Shown: positions 51,096 through 60,460, counted from the first letter of the stretch. The stretch: 64,000 nucleotides of DNA from Kingella_B sp963529665 (GCA_963529665.1 CAUSAG010000001.1:118719-182718); one strand, 5' to 3'. Numbers and translations are program-made. The notes: a model not told the origin generated them from the letters alone.

Positions 51096-51130
51096 ATTGG
51101 CGTGGGGATTGGGCAGCGATGGTGAATGCT

Positions 51131-51190
51131 GCGCGGGGTGCAGGGGCTTGCCCCTGCTCGTGGTAGGCGGCGAAACGCCTGCTCTGGCGA
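51131..51190 (-). repeat. Repeat family C, full copy (reversed)
   Basis: Complement of the 34079-34140 unit, with the perfect hairpin GCAGGGGCTTGCCCCTGC (51140-51157). Confidence 0.75.
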
Positions 51191-51421
51191 AAGATAAGCG
51201 GGCGGTAGGCTGAAAGGGCGTGGGGGCTTTGGGTTTTGTGGCAGCTTGTGGATGCAGGTTTAGGTTGTGGAAGCGTGCAAACTTGTTTTCAGGCTGCCTT
51301 TGGGGGTGATAAGGCAGCCTGAAAAGGGTTGAATGGTAAGGGGCAAATGTGCGGATGGGTTTTTGGCTTCGCAGAAGTTCGCAAGCTCGGGTTTGGTTCG
51401 CACAAGCGTGCAAACGCGTTT

Positions 51422-52381
51422 TCAGGCTGCCAATAAGTCTATGATTTCTATGCCTAGCTGGGGCATAAGCTGGTAGAGATGGGCGTAGCTGGGCTGTTGG
51501 AAGTGTGGCTCTTGCGGGCGGATGCTGTGGATGTGGACGTTGGGGAATTGGCTGACGTTGAGCGCGGCGGTGCTGGCAATGTGGTAGATGTGGATGGGGG
51601 TGTGCGCTTGTTGTGGGTGCTGTTGCAGTAGCCAATCTTCAAAAATTAGCGGGGTGTGGATGTAGTTGAGTTGGGGGATGGTGTAGTGTTCGCGGGGGTG
51701 GGGGAAGTAGTGGCTGATGGGGAAGTGATCGCTGATGCGTTGCATTAGGGCGATGTTGCGCTGGGCTTCGGGATAGATGGGCTGCCCGAGCAGGATGTGC
51801 TGCGCGGGGCTGGGGCTGGGCGCGATGGATTGGGCGTTTTCAGGCTGCCTTTGCCAGAGTTGCAGGGGGATGGTGGGGCTGACGATGTTGGGGAGATTGG
51901 GGTATAGGGTGTAGTGTTGGCGGCTGAGTTGGCGCAGGCTTTCGGTGGTGTGGCGGATGCCTTGCAGGCGGTTGAGCAGGCGGCGTTTTAGGCTTAGGCG
52001 GCTGTGGTAAAGGATGCTTTGGGGGTAGAGATTGCCTGTGCCGTCATCGAAGGTTTCTAGGCGGTCAAAGGTGAGATGGCTGGCGGGGTATTGGACGTTG
52101 GGGTTGTCTATGCTGGCGGCGTAGAGTGTGTGGTAGTGCGTGTCTAGTCCGTTGAGCAGATGTGGCAGCCTGAAAGCGCGTTGCCAGCTGCGTTGGGGGA
52201 CGATGTAGTAAACGCTGCGGCGGCAATGAGCGGCGGTTTGCTGGTAATAGTGTTGGAATTTTGCGTTGTGCGCTTCGGGGTAGCACACCATCAGCAAGTC
52301 GGCGCTTTGCTGGCTTTGGCTGATTAGGCTTTGGGCGATTAGGGCTTGCAGGGGGGTGAGACAGATGAAGAGATTGGGCAT
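51422..52381 (-). CDS. lst: GT52 family lipooligosaccharide sialyltransferase-like protein
   Basis: 319 residues resembling the alpha-2,3-sialyltransferase Lst of Neisseria, which caps lipooligosaccharide with sialic acid from CMP-Neu5Ac and aids serum resistance. Shared signatures: FICLTPLQALIAQSLI near the start (the NLIFCYTILQ region), TFDDGTGNLYP (about 112-122), the PHPREHY motif (about 228), PLIFEDWLLQ (about 245) and FPNVHIHSIRP (about 287). It lacks the long N-terminal membrane anchor of meningococcal Lst and starts near the catalytic domain. The real acceptor, and even donor, is not shown. No sialic acid synthesis genes are in the window. The coding strand is C-rich. Confidence 0.8.
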   Translation of the reverse strand: MPNLFICLTPLQALIAQSLISQSQQSADLLMVCYPEAHNAKFQHYYQQTAAHCRRSVYYIVPQRSWQRAFRLPHLLNGLDTHYHTLYAASIDNPNVQYPASHLTFDRLETFDDGTGNLYPQSILYHSRLSLKRRLLNRLQGIRHTTESLRQLSRQHYTLYPNLPNIVSPTIPLQLWQRQPENAQSIAPSPSPAQHILLGQPIYPEAQRNIALMQRISDHFPISHYFPHPREHYTIPQLNYIHTPLIFEDWLLQQHPQQAHTPIHIYHIASTAALNVSQFPNVHIHSIRPQEPHFQQPSYAHLYQLMPQLGIEIIDLLAA

Positions 52382-52459
52382 GATGTTGGGGGATGGGGCA
52401 GCCTGAAATGGGATAACGGGTTTTCAGGCTGCCTTTAAATGGCGTAGTTCAGATGATGC

Positions 52460-53152
52460 TTATGCGTTATCGGGTTGAATAAACCGCCATTCGCCTGCGG
52501 CTAAATCTTGGGTGTCCCAGTCGCCAAATTGTTGGCGGTGGAGCTGGGCAACGCGGTTGCCTGCGGCGGCTATCATGCGTTTGACTTGGTGGTATTTGCC
52601 TTCGCTGATGGTCATCAGCAGGGTGGTGGGGGTTTGCAAGATGGCTTCTTGCGCGGCAACGGTTTCGTTGTCGTCGTGCAGCAATACGCCGTTTTTCAGG
52701 CTGCTGCATAGGGTGTCGCTGGCGGGGTGTTTGAGCGTGATGCGGTAGATTTTGGCGACTTTGTGTTTGGGGCTGGTCATGCGATGGTTGAATTGTCCGT
52801 CGTTGGTGATGAGCAGCACGCCTGTGGTGTCGGCATCCAGCCGCCCGATGGCTTGGATGTCGGCGGCGCGGATTTGATCGGGCAGCAGGGTGAACACGCT
52901 GGGATAGTCGCGCGGCTTGTGGGAGACTTCGTAGTCGGCGGGTTTGTTGAGTAGGATGTAGAAATGCGGCAGCGGGATGATGAGCGCGTCTTCGCCTTCT
53001 ATGGTTAGACTGCGGACGTTTTCAGGCTGCACTTCGGCTTTGTCGTTGGCGATGGTGTTGCCGTTGATTTGCACGAGTTGGTGTTTGACAAGCCATTGGC
53101 AGCCTTTGCGGGTGTCTATGCCTTGGGCTTGTAGGTATTTGATGATGTTCAT
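52460..53152 (-). CDS. rsuA: 16S rRNA pseudouridine(516) synthase RsuA-type
   Basis: Pseudouridine synthase for 16S rRNA. The start used is ATG 53152-53150 (MNIIKYLQAQGIDTRKGC), 230 residues; the frame reaches 53254 through DUS sequence. N-terminal S4 domain (about 1-55), catalytic GRLDADTTGVLLITNDGQFNH (Asp about 103), and the closing EGKYHQVKRMIAAAGNRV. These match RsuA more than RluB/E/F, but the exact target is by family. Confidence 0.88.
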   Translation of the reverse strand: MNIIKYLQAQGIDTRKGCQWLVKHQLVQINGNTIANDKAEVQPENVRSLTIEGEDALIIPLPHFYILLNKPADYEVSHKPRDYPSVFTLLPDQIRAADIQAIGRLDADTTGVLLITNDGQFNHRMTSPKHKVAKIYRITLKHPASDTLCSSLKNGVLLHDDNETVAAQEAILQTPTTLLMTISEGKYHQVKRMIAAAGNRVAQLHRQQFGDWDTQDLAAGEWRFIQPDNA

Positions 53153-53340
53153 GGCGTATCTTTCGGGGGTGTGCATCTTGGCAGCAGTTTGCCATTTGTT
53201 TTCAGGCTGCCTTGGGGGAATGAGAAAAAGGCAGCCTGAAACCGATGGCGGCAAAGCTAAAACGCGGGCACGCTCGGTGGGCAGCCTGAAAGGGTTATTC
53301 GCGTCTCTTACGGCTTGCTAGCAAGCCGTGCGCCGTTAAA

Positions 53341-53381
53341 AAGGCAGCCTGAAAACGCTTGCAAGGCTTTCAGGCTGCCTT
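53341..53381. terminator. DUS stem-loop after the antiporter gene
   Basis: AAGGCAGCCTGAAA and TTTCAGGCTGCCTT pair across a 13-nt loop, just beyond the stop at 53389. Confidence 0.7.
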
Positions 53382-53388
53382 TGGCTGT

Positions 53389-54846
53389 TTACAAGATTTG
53401 GAATACGAAAAACACCAGCGTGTGCACAATAAACAGCGGAATCAAAATACCAAACGACCACGCCATATAGCCAAAGAAGCTGGGCATTTTTACCTTGCGC
53501 TGCTCGGCGATGGCTTTCACCATAAAGTTGGGCGCATTGCCGATATAGCTGAGTGCGCCCATAAACACCGAGCCCATGGAAATCGCCAGCAGCGTGTGAA
53601 ACAGCTCACCGCGCATCAGCTCGTGTGGGTCGCCGCCTGCCATGTTAAAGAATACGAGGTAGGTGGGGGCGTTGTCCAAGAAGCCTGATAACAGCCCGCT
53701 CATCCAAAAATACATGGTGTTGATGGGCTGCCCTGCGGCATCGTGTACCAACGCAATCACGCCTGAAAACGCGCCTTTTTCGCCCGCTTGCAACATGGCA
53801 AGCACAGGGGAAATGGTGATGAAAATGCCTGCGAACAGCTTGGCAACTTCGGCGATGGGGTCAAAATTAAACTCGTTGCCCGCGCGAACCTGCTTTGGCG
53901 TTACCCATAGCGAAATAATCGTGAGCACCACCAAAATGGCATCGCGCGCCATGTTTTGCGGTTCCAAATGCGCGCCAAGAATTTCAAAGCCGTGCGATTC
54001 GGGCTTCCATAGCCCTGATAACAAAACTGCGCCAATCACGCCCGCCAGCAGCAAGAAGTTGATTTTGCCGTAGATTTTGATGCCGTCCACCGCAGGGAAG
54101 GCTGGCTGCGCGAAATGGGTATCAGGCGTGGGATCGCGTGGCAAAACTTCGTCTGCTTGGGCGAAATAGCGGCTGTCTAAAATATAAAACACGGTGAGCA
54201 AGACGATGGTGCTGATTAACACGGGTGGGAACATATGAAGCACTGTCCAGCCAAAATCCACGCCTTTTAAGAAGCCCAGAAAGAGCGGGGGATCGCCCAA
54301 TGGCGTTAAGCCGCCGCCGATGTTGGCAACCAAAAAGATGAAAAAAATTACCACATGAACGTTGTGTTTACGGTTGTCGTTGGCTTTGAGCAAGGGGCGA
54401 ATCATCAGCATCGCCGCGCCTGTGGTGCCCATAATGGATGCCAGCGCCGTGCCGATGGCGAGCAAGGTGGTGTTGAGCTTGGCTGAGCCGTGCAAATTGC
54501 CCCACACGAGAATGCCGCCCGATATGGTGTATAGCGCAAGCAGTAGCAGAATAAACGGGATGTATTCGCCAATCATGGCGTGGGCGATGAGGTGCAGGCT
54601 TTGGTGCGAGCCGAATGTGAATGTGAACGGGATAAGAAAAAGCAGCGTCCAGCCGAGAGTGATTTTGCCAAAGTGGTGATGCCATGTGTTGGCGAAAAAT
54701 AGGGGTCCTAGCGCAATGGAGAGCAAAACAAGGGCAAAGGGAATGCCCCATGCAAGGCTGAGCTCGGCGGCGTTGAATTCGGCGGCTTGGGCAAGGCTGG
54801 GCGCAAGCAGCGCCAAAATGGGTGAGATGATTTGGATGGGTTTCAT
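53389..54846 (-). CDS. Sodium:proton antiporter, NhaD/CitM-like
   Basis: Inner-membrane transporter of the ion transporter superfamily. The start used is ATG 54846-54844 (MKPIQIISPILALLAPSLAQAAEF) after CAGGAAAACC, 485 residues. About twelve spans. Family stretches: IMGTTGAAMLMIRPLLKAN, FLVANIGGGLTPLGDPPLFLGFLKGVDF (the GDPP signature), FWMSGLLSGFLDNAPTYLVFFNMAG and SVFMGALSYIGNAPNFMVKAIA. The first 20 residues look like a signal-type helix. Na+/H+ exchange is by family; anion or citrate transport cannot be excluded. Confidence 0.85.
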   Translation of the reverse strand: MKPIQIISPILALLAPSLAQAAEFNAAELSLAWGIPFALVLLSIALGPLFFANTWHHHFGKITLGWTLLFLIPFTFTFGSHQSLHLIAHAMIGEYIPFILLLLALYTISGGILVWGNLHGSAKLNTTLLAIGTALASIMGTTGAAMLMIRPLLKANDNRKHNVHVVIFFIFLVANIGGGLTPLGDPPLFLGFLKGVDFGWTVLHMFPPVLISTIVLLTVFYILDSRYFAQADEVLPRDPTPDTHFAQPAFPAVDGIKIYGKINFLLLAGVIGAVLLSGLWKPESHGFEILGAHLEPQNMARDAILVVLTIISLWVTPKQVRAGNEFNFDPIAEVAKLFAGIFITISPVLAMLQAGEKGAFSGVIALVHDAAGQPINTMYFWMSGLLSGFLDNAPTYLVFFNMAGGDPHELMRGELFHTLLAISMGSVFMGALSYIGNAPNFMVKAIAEQRKVKMPSFFGYMAWSFGILIPLFIVHTLVFFVFQIL

Positions 54847-55378
54847 GGTTTTCCTGTGTGGATACTGCGATACGCGCGGCTTGTTTGCTCGCAATGCGGC
54901 GCGTGGCGTAGATTTTTGAGTGAACTGGTTGTGCCGATTCATTTAAAAATCTAACGTGGTGCTGGGGGTGGAGCAAAGATTGACCACGTGGTTTGAAGCG
55001 CAGGATGGGGTAAACAAAGAAAGCAGCCTGAAAAAGCGCATTTGCATCGCTGCCGATGGTGGGCGGCGGTTTTTCTGCTGGCGCTGCGGCAATTTGCGCT
55101 GTGGACAACAGAAAAATGCCTGCGAACATTCTTATCACCGTGTTTTGCCTGCGTGATGAAAATACTTTGGGCTGCTTGTGAAGCGGATTTGGGTAAACCG
55201 CGTTTGATTGTAAAAAATTATTTACGAAAAGTCATCTTTTTGTGGGATTTTCTTGGGTTAGGTTAAGAATTGTTGCCATGCGCGGGACGTGCGGCGACTG
55301 TGGCAGCCTGAAAAGCGGGCGCTGTGTGGTGGAATCTTTTTCTCTATAATCTGCGCTTTTGGTTTTCAGGCTGCTGTT
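54847..55378. other. Long non-coding gap upstream of two divergent genes
   Basis: Between the antiporter start and the ferredoxin ATG. One DUS (about 55023) and another before the ferredoxin gene. TTTTTAAATGAATC near 54940 may belong to the antiporter promoter. A leftward frame from 55138 begins like a signal peptide but runs into the antiporter gene out of frame, so I do not call it. Confidence 0.5.
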
Positions 55379-55663
55379 ATGGTTAAGGTTACAACGCTGG
55401 ATGCGGAATTTGAATTGCTGCCCGATGAATCGCTGCTGGAGGGATTGGAGCGAACCAATCATGCGGTGGAATATCAATGCCGCAGCGGCTATTGCGGCTC
55501 TTGTCGGGTGAAATTGCTGGCGGGGTGGGTGTCGTATCGCGAGCTGCCGATGGCGTTTATTGCCGAGGGGGAGATTTTGGCGTGTTGCTGCGTGTTGGAA
55601 TCGGATGTGGCGGTGGCTTGCCGATTGCGGGAGGATGAGGAACGGGGTGATGGGGATGAATAG
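55379..55663 (+). CDS. Plant-type 2Fe-2S ferredoxin (YfaE-like)
   Basis: 94 residues from ATG 55379. The cluster ligands CRSGYCGSC (about 34-42, the CxxxxCxxC motif) are followed by a fourth cysteine in ILACCCV (about 70). The small size and sequence GYCGSCRVKLLAG...AEGEILACCC resemble YfaE, the ferredoxin that maintains the diferric-tyrosyl cofactor of class I ribonucleotide reductase. nrdA and nrdB are not beside it here, so the partner is inference. An acidic tail EDEERGDGDE closes it. Confidence 0.87.
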   Translation: MVKVTTLDAEFELLPDESLLEGLERTNHAVEYQCRSGYCGSCRVKLLAGWVSYRELPMAFIAEGEILACCCVLESDVAVACRLREDEERGDGDE

Positions 55664-55708
55664 ATGGGCTTGTGCGGCGATGTAGCGGAGTGGAAATTGT
55701 GCGATGGC

Positions 55709-55735
55709 AAGGGTGGCTTGGGCTGCCCTTTTTTG
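55709..55735 (+). terminator. Rho-independent terminator after the ferredoxin gene
   Basis: AGGGTGGC-TTGG-GCTGCCCT (two G-T pairs) followed by six T, 46 bp after the stop. Confidence 0.6.
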
Positions 55736-55998
55736 TTGCTGTTGGGATGGTTGAATAGGGGAAGGCGGCTGTTTGCAGGATAGAAGAAACAGTTTTCAGG
55801 CTGCCTTGGGAATTTGATGCGGATTTAAGGCAGCCTGAAAAGGGGTTTGCGAACTTCTGCCAAACTAAAACCGTATCAGGGCGTTTTCAGGCTGCCTTTG
55901 GGGGGTTTGGCAATTTTGTTTTGCGATGTAGTAAGCATCAAAACGCAGCCTGAAAAACGGCGGGCAACCTTGTTCACACGATTGCCCGCCTTATTCCA
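55736..55998. other. Non-coding gap between convergent genes
   Basis: A DUS pair (55793-55840), two more single DUS, and the tldD terminator. No credible gene. Confidence 0.6.
55954..55990 (-). terminator. Rho-independent terminator of tldD
   Basis: On the minus strand GGCGGGCAA and TTGCCCGCC form a 9-bp perfect stem with a 14-nt loop, followed by GTTTTT. Confidence 0.85.
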
Positions 55999-57444
55999 CT
56001 ACGCCTCGCTGCCGCCCACCGTGAGCCCCGCATCAATCCGCAGCGTGGGCTGCCCCACGCCCACGGGCACGCTTTGCCCGTCTTTGCCGCACACGCCGAT
56101 GCCTGTATCCAAGCGGCTGTCGTTGCCTATCATGGAAACGTGTTTCAGTACTTCGGGCCCGTTGCCGATAATGGTTGCGCCTTTTACGGGGTATTGCAGT
56201 TTGCCGTTTTCCACCCACCATGCTTCGCTGGCGGAGAAGACGAATTTGCCGCTGGTGATGTCCACTTGCCCGCCGCCGAAGTTCACCGCGTAAATGCCTT
56301 TTTGGATGCTGGCGATGATTTCTTCGGCTTCGTGCGTGCCATTTTCCATAAAGGTGTTGGTCATGCGCGGCATGGGGGCGGATGAATAGCTTTCGCGCCG
56401 CCCGTTGCCTGTGATGCTTGCGCCCATTAGACGGGCGTTGGTTTCGTCTTGCATATAGCCTGTTAGGATGCCGTCTTCAATCAACACGGTGCGGCGGGTT
56501 TCGTTGCCCTCGTCGTCAATATTCAGGCTGCCTCGGCGCTCGGCGATGTTGCCTTGATCGATTACGGTTACGCCTTTGGCGGCGACGCGCTGCCCGATGA
56601 GCCCTGAAAACGCGCTGGTTTGCTTGCGGTTAAAGTCGCCCTCCAAGCCATGCCCTACGGCTTCATGCAGCAATACGCCGGGCCAGCCGTTACCCAGCAC
56701 CACGGTCATCGCGCCTGCGGGGGCGGGGCGGGATTCTAGGTTGGTGAGCGCTTGTTTGACCGCGTGGTTCACATATTCTTGGATTTTGGCGTCGTCAAAA
56801 TACGCCAAATCAAAGCGTCCGCCGCCGCCTGCGCTGCCTTGTTCGCGCCGCTCGCCTTGTTTAGCAATCACGGTGAGACTTAATCGCACCAGCGGGCGGA
56901 TGTCGGCGGCGTGTTTGCCGTCTAGCCGCGCGATGTAAACCATGTCGTGTTCGCAGGTTAGCCCCGCCATCACTTGCACGATGCGCGGGTCGGTGGCGCG
57001 AGCAAGGATTTCCACTTTTTGCAACAGGGCGACTTTTTGCGGCGAATCCAGCGTGGCGATGGGGTCAAACGCGCCATACACGCTGGGGCAGCCTGAAACA
57101 GCGTTAGGCACGCGCACGGGCGTTTGGTTGCCCGCTTCACCAATCACGCGCACGGCTTGGGCGGCGCGTTGGATGGCGTCCGCCGAGAGGCTGTCGGCAT
57201 AGGCAAACGCGGTTTTTTCGCCCGACACCGCGCGCACGCCTACGCCTTGGTTAATCTGATAACTGCCTGATTTTACAATACCTTCGTCTAAATGCCAGCT
57301 TTCAAACGCGGTGCGCTGGCAGTAAATATCGGCGTAGTCAACATGATGTGCGCCGATAAGGGCGAGCGATTGGGCAAGATTTTCCGCAGAAAAATGGTTG
57401 GCATGGAGCAGATTTTGCGCGACGGTTTGGGGGATGGATTGCAT
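55999..57444 (-). CDS. tldD: Metalloprotease TldD
   Basis: Zinc protease subunit that with TldE/PmbA degrades unfolded peptides and matures peptide antibiotics such as microcin B17. 481 residues, the family length. The zinc motif HExxxH is LLHEAVGHGLEGDF (about 261), preceded by VLGNGWPGV. Later conserved GYMQDETNARLMG, RRESYSSAPMPRMTNTFM and FGGGQVDITSGKFVFSASEAWWVENGKL are present. The tldE/pmbA partner is not in the window. Confidence 0.96.
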   Translation of the reverse strand: MQSIPQTVAQNLLHANHFSAENLAQSLALIGAHHVDYADIYCQRTAFESWHLDEGIVKSGSYQINQGVGVRAVSGEKTAFAYADSLSADAIQRAAQAVRVIGEAGNQTPVRVPNAVSGCPSVYGAFDPIATLDSPQKVALLQKVEILARATDPRIVQVMAGLTCEHDMVYIARLDGKHAADIRPLVRLSLTVIAKQGERREQGSAGGGGRFDLAYFDDAKIQEYVNHAVKQALTNLESRPAPAGAMTVVLGNGWPGVLLHEAVGHGLEGDFNRKQTSAFSGLIGQRVAAKGVTVIDQGNIAERRGSLNIDDEGNETRRTVLIEDGILTGYMQDETNARLMGASITGNGRRESYSSAPMPRMTNTFMENGTHEAEEIIASIQKGIYAVNFGGGQVDITSGKFVFSASEAWWVENGKLQYPVKGATIIGNGPEVLKHVSMIGNDSRLDTGIGVCGKDGQSVPVGVGQPTLRIDAGLTVGGSEA

Positions 57445-57554
57445 GGTTTTCAGGCTGCCTAATGAAATGAAAGGAAGCGGATTATACTGGAAATTGAAGG
57501 GCGGGTTTCAGGCTGCCTTGGAGGGATGGGGCAGCCTGAAATAACGTTTAGCGA

Positions 57555-57740
57555 AACCCAAATGGAGCGGCGACAGCTCGTCGCCAAAATGGCGGATTGA
57601 AACAAGGCAGCCTGAAACGGCAAAACGGAATAATGGCGTTTCAGGCTGCCTCAGTTGTTGGAAAAGGTTGCGTAGTTTGGAACAGAACATGGCGTATCGC
57701 CGTCATACCCACTCTTTACCGTTGCTGGGGGGCAAGCGTT
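57555..57740 (+). repeat. Repeat family B, copy 3
   Basis: Hairpin GGCGACAGCTCGTCGCC (57569-57585) preceded by ATGGAGC, then DUS pairs and the ATGGCG/CGTCAT segment. The order of the two halves is opposite to that at 22245-22410. Confidence 0.75.
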
Positions 57741-57769
57741 TTCAGGCTGTCTTTGGGCGTCGTAAAGGC

Positions 57770-58125
57770 GGCCTGAAAACACAAATCCGCTTGATGTTAA
57801 GCCAAACGATTTTTTGCTGGATAGATTAATTTTCAGGCTGCCTAATCCATCGCAAATGTTTGATGCTGCTGCCCTCCCCTACGTCCAGCCAAACGGAGCA
57901 TTCTTTTTTCGGAAACAAGCGTGCGTTGTCCGACGACGCGCAAAGCGCGGCTAGTTCGCACGCGCCGAAAAAAGGATGCGCAGTGAGGGAAGTTTGGCGT
58001 AGCCAAACCTGCACGTCGGGGTCGCCTTTCTTTTGCTTACTTTTCTTTGGCGAAGCAAAGAAAAGTAAGTGCCCCGTCGGCACGAGACGCATGGTTAAAG
58101 CGACACCAAAAGCCAACCACAAAGC
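57770..58125 (-). repeat. Repeat family A, copy 3 (no 163-bp element)
   Basis: Reverse orientation of copies 1 and 2. Where they carry the 163-bp element, this copy has the unbroken hairpin CTTACTTTTCTTTG-GCGAAG-CAAAGAAAAGTAAG (58036-58069). The second hairpin GTTTGGC/GCCAAAC is at 57992-58008. The gap 57445-58233 is otherwise DUS and family B. Confidence 0.85.
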
Positions 58126-58181
58126 CCCCATCCCGTTTTCAGGCTGCCTCCCCCAATAAAGCAGCCTGAAACCCATCATTG

Positions 58182-58190
58182 TGCTATCAT
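58182..58190 (+). promoter_or_regulatory. Extended -10 element for trpB
   Basis: TGCTATCAT (TG plus -10-like TATCAT), 43 bp before the ATG, the same nine bases as upstream of recB. No clear -35. Confidence 0.35.
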
Positions 58191-58233
58191 CCGTTAAACT
58201 TTCTTAACACTCATTCCCCCAAAGGAAACCATC

Positions 58234-59436
58234 ATGCAAAACTACCAAGCTCCCAACGAACAAGGCTTTTTTGGCGAACACGGCGGCGTGTACGTTGCCG
58301 AAACGCTGATTCCCGCGCTGCAAGAACTCGCCCAAGCCTATGCCACCGCCAAGCAAGACCCGCAATTTTGGGCAGAATTTGAGCACGATTTAAAACACTA
58401 TGTTGGCCGCCCCAGCCCCGTTTACCACGCCGAGCGCCTGTCCGCCCACCTCGGCGGCGCGCAAATCTGGCTCAAACGCGAAGATTTGAACCACACCGGC
58501 GCCCACAAAATCAACAACACCATCGGGCAAGCCCTACTCGCCCGCCGCATGGGCAAAAAGCGCGTCATCGCCGAAACAGGCGCAGGACAACACGGCGTAG
58601 CCAGCGCCACCGTCGCCGCCCGCTTTGGCATGGAATGCCATGTTTACATGGGCGCAGACGACATCATCCGCCAAGCCCCCAACGTGTTCCGCATGAAATT
58701 GTTGGGCGCAAACGTAGTCAGCGTCGACAGCGGCAGCCGCACGCTGAAAGACGCGATGAACGAAGCCATGCGCGAATGGGTCGCCCGCGTGGACGACACG
58801 TTTTACATCATTGGCACCGCCGCCGGCCCCGCGCCCTACCCCGAAATGGTGCGCGATTTTCAATGCATCATCGGGCGCGAAGCCCAAGCGCAAATGCAAG
58901 AAGCCATCGGGCGGCAACCCGACGTTGCCGTTGCCTGCGTGGGCGGTGGCTCCAACGCCATCGGGCTGTTCCACCCCTATATCACCGAAACGCAAACCCG
59001 CCTAGTTGGCGTGGAAGCAGGCGGCTTGGGCATCCACACCGCCAGCCACGCCGCGCCCATCTCGTCCCACGCCCCCATCGGCGTGTTGCACGGCTTTCGC
59101 AGCTATTTGATGCAAGACGCCAACGGACAAATCCTCGGCACGCACTCCGTTTCCGCCGGCTTGGACTACCCTGGCATCGGCCCCGAACACAGCCATCTAC
59201 ACGACATCAAGCGCGTGGAATACACCGCCGTTAATGACGAAGCCGCCTTGCAAGCGTTTGATTTGCTGTGTTTATACGAAGGCATTATCCCCGCGCTGGA
59301 AAGCAGCCACGCGCTGGCATGGGCAGTAGAAAACGCGCCGAAAATGGGCAAAGACCAAGTGATTCTGGTGAACCTGTCCGGCCGCGGCGATAAAGACATC
59401 AATACCGTGGCGAAGTTGAAAGGGATTGAGTTGTAA
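58234..59436 (+). CDS. trpB: Tryptophan synthase beta chain
   Basis: PLP enzyme joining indole and serine. 400 residues. The PLP lysine is K92 in GAHKINNTIGQAL, preceded by KREDLNHTG; the phosphate loop is CVGGGSNAIGLF (about 231-242); AETGAGQHGVA and EHSHLHDIKRVEYT are typical. CAAAGGAAACC precedes the ATG. trpA is not downstream. At least four GGCC sites are present. Confidence 0.97.
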   Translation: MQNYQAPNEQGFFGEHGGVYVAETLIPALQELAQAYATAKQDPQFWAEFEHDLKHYVGRPSPVYHAERLSAHLGGAQIWLKREDLNHTGAHKINNTIGQALLARRMGKKRVIAETGAGQHGVASATVAARFGMECHVYMGADDIIRQAPNVFRMKLLGANVVSVDSGSRTLKDAMNEAMREWVARVDDTFYIIGTAAGPAPYPEMVRDFQCIIGREAQAQMQEAIGRQPDVAVACVGGGSNAIGLFHPYITETQTRLVGVEAGGLGIHTASHAAPISSHAPIGVLHGFRSYLMQDANGQILGTHSVSAGLDYPGIGPEHSHLHDIKRVEYTAVNDEAALQAFDLLCLYEGIIPALESSHALAWAVENAPKMGKDQVILVNLSGRGDKDINTVAKLKGIEL

Positions 59437-59448
59437 GGCGCATGTGCA

Positions 59449-59492
59449 GGCTGCCTGAAAGGTTGGAAATGGCTTTTCAGGCAGCCCTTTTT
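59449..59492 (+). terminator. DUS-type stem-loop with T tract after trpB
   Basis: GGCTGCCTGAAA pairs with TTTTCAGGCAGCC, followed by CTTTTTCC. The left arm is in the AGGCTGCCTGAA dialect. Confidence 0.75.
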
Positions 59493-59539
59493 CCTTTCGG
59501 GCTACCTGAAAGCGCAGTTTCAACGAAGTTAAAAAACGC

Positions 59540-60187
59540 GTGGGCATAAATGGCTACCTACCTATACTAAGCTTGCCAGCCTATTATCTGATTGGGTTAA
59601 TTATGGGTTTTCTCACTAGATTTATTCATTATATAAATAATTATTTTTATGTAGATTATTCATGGTTTTCATTAATTGTATTTTTCTTTGTATTGGGAGG
59701 TAATTTGATTTGGTTGGGAGATTCTTGGTATCAGCGAAAATTGCTCCCACCAACTGAGATTGAAATAGTGGCTGATAGAATCACCCTAGTGTCCAATAGG
59801 ACGGGAAGTAGGATGGATAGTGATACAGTGTTTCTTTATATAGATGATGAGCTTTCACCTAAATACTCTGCACCATGCGGAGGGAATGTTTCCTTATCCT
59901 TTTGTGGTTACCGTAAAGAGACTGTAATAAATAATGCGAAGATGAAATTTATGATTTTATTAGTTGACAACAGAGATAGGAAGAATAAAAGCTATTATGG
60001 AAATATATTATCATTAACGGGTAATGATGATAATGTAATTATTAAATATGATGTAGGAAGTGTTGGGCCTACAAGGAAAAGAGCGGTAAATAAAGGTATT
60101 TTTGGGTTGTTTTTAATAATTTGTTTTTTGTTGCTTTTTTTTATCTTATTGATCAGAATGGTAAATAAGTTTCAGAAAGGTTGGTAA
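59540..60187 (+). CDS. AT-rich two-span membrane protein, hypothetical (accessory)
   Basis: About 215 residues if started at GTG 59540 (MGINGYLPILSLPAYY); ATG 59603 (MGFLTRF) is an alternative. Base composition is clearly AT-rich, against GC-rich flanks, and no resident DUS occurs in it. Hydrophobic segments lie near the N-terminus (about 8-25 and 42-60), with another strong one near the C-terminus (about 187-206, IFGLFLIICFLLLFFILLI); a central soluble part of about 120 residues lies between. Not recognised. Composition and position mark it as horizontally acquired. Confidence 0.7.
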   Translation: MGINGYLPILSLPAYYLIGLIMGFLTRFIHYINNYFYVDYSWFSLIVFFFVLGGNLIWLGDSWYQRKLLPPTEIEIVADRITLVSNRTGSRMDSDTVFLYIDDELSPKYSAPCGGNVSLSFCGYRKETVINNAKMKFMILLVDNRDRKNKSYYGNILSLTGNDDNVIIKYDVGSVGPTRKRAVNKGIFGLFLIICFLLLFFILLIRMVNKFQKGW

Positions 60188-60257
60188 CAGGTGAGCGCAG
60201 CCTGCATGAGCAGAGTATGAGGGTACGCAGGCAGTCTTCAGGCAGCCTCTTTCAGGC

Positions 60258-60269
60258 TACCTGAAAGCG
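60258..60269 (+). repeat. AG-eikDUS uptake sequence between island genes
   Basis: AGGCTACCTGAA near 60258, the Eikenella dialect; a one-base variant (GGGCTACCTGAA) is near 59499. Nearby GCGCAGCCTGCA at about 60194 resembles the unusual repeat after the SMI1/KNR4 gene. Confidence 0.6.
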
Positions 60270-60460
60270 CATAGGCATAAATGCATACCCTGCGGCTGCC
60301 CTGCCACAATACGCACTCAAAAAAAGAAACAAGCGGCACGACTTTTGGCTAAACAAGTAATCAATGGTTTTTCAAAGACAGCCTTGCCTTCTGCTACTGG
60401 CAAATGCAAGAACCGTTGTAAAACCGTAAAAGTAGAAAATACTCTATAAGGAATAGATTT

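Larger units (their letters stand above)
50942..51421. other. Non-coding gap with family C repeat and DUS terminators
   Basis: Holds a DUS stem-loop with T tail (51054-51095), the family C copy (51131-51190) and another DUS pair (51285-51325) near the end of the sialyltransferase gene. No credible gene. Confidence 0.7.

Noticed and set aside
54368..55138. Leftward frame starting like a signal peptide (MIRMFAGIFLLSTAQIAAA)
   Set aside because: It runs into the antiporter gene out of frame and has no ribosome site; the signal-like start is probably chance.
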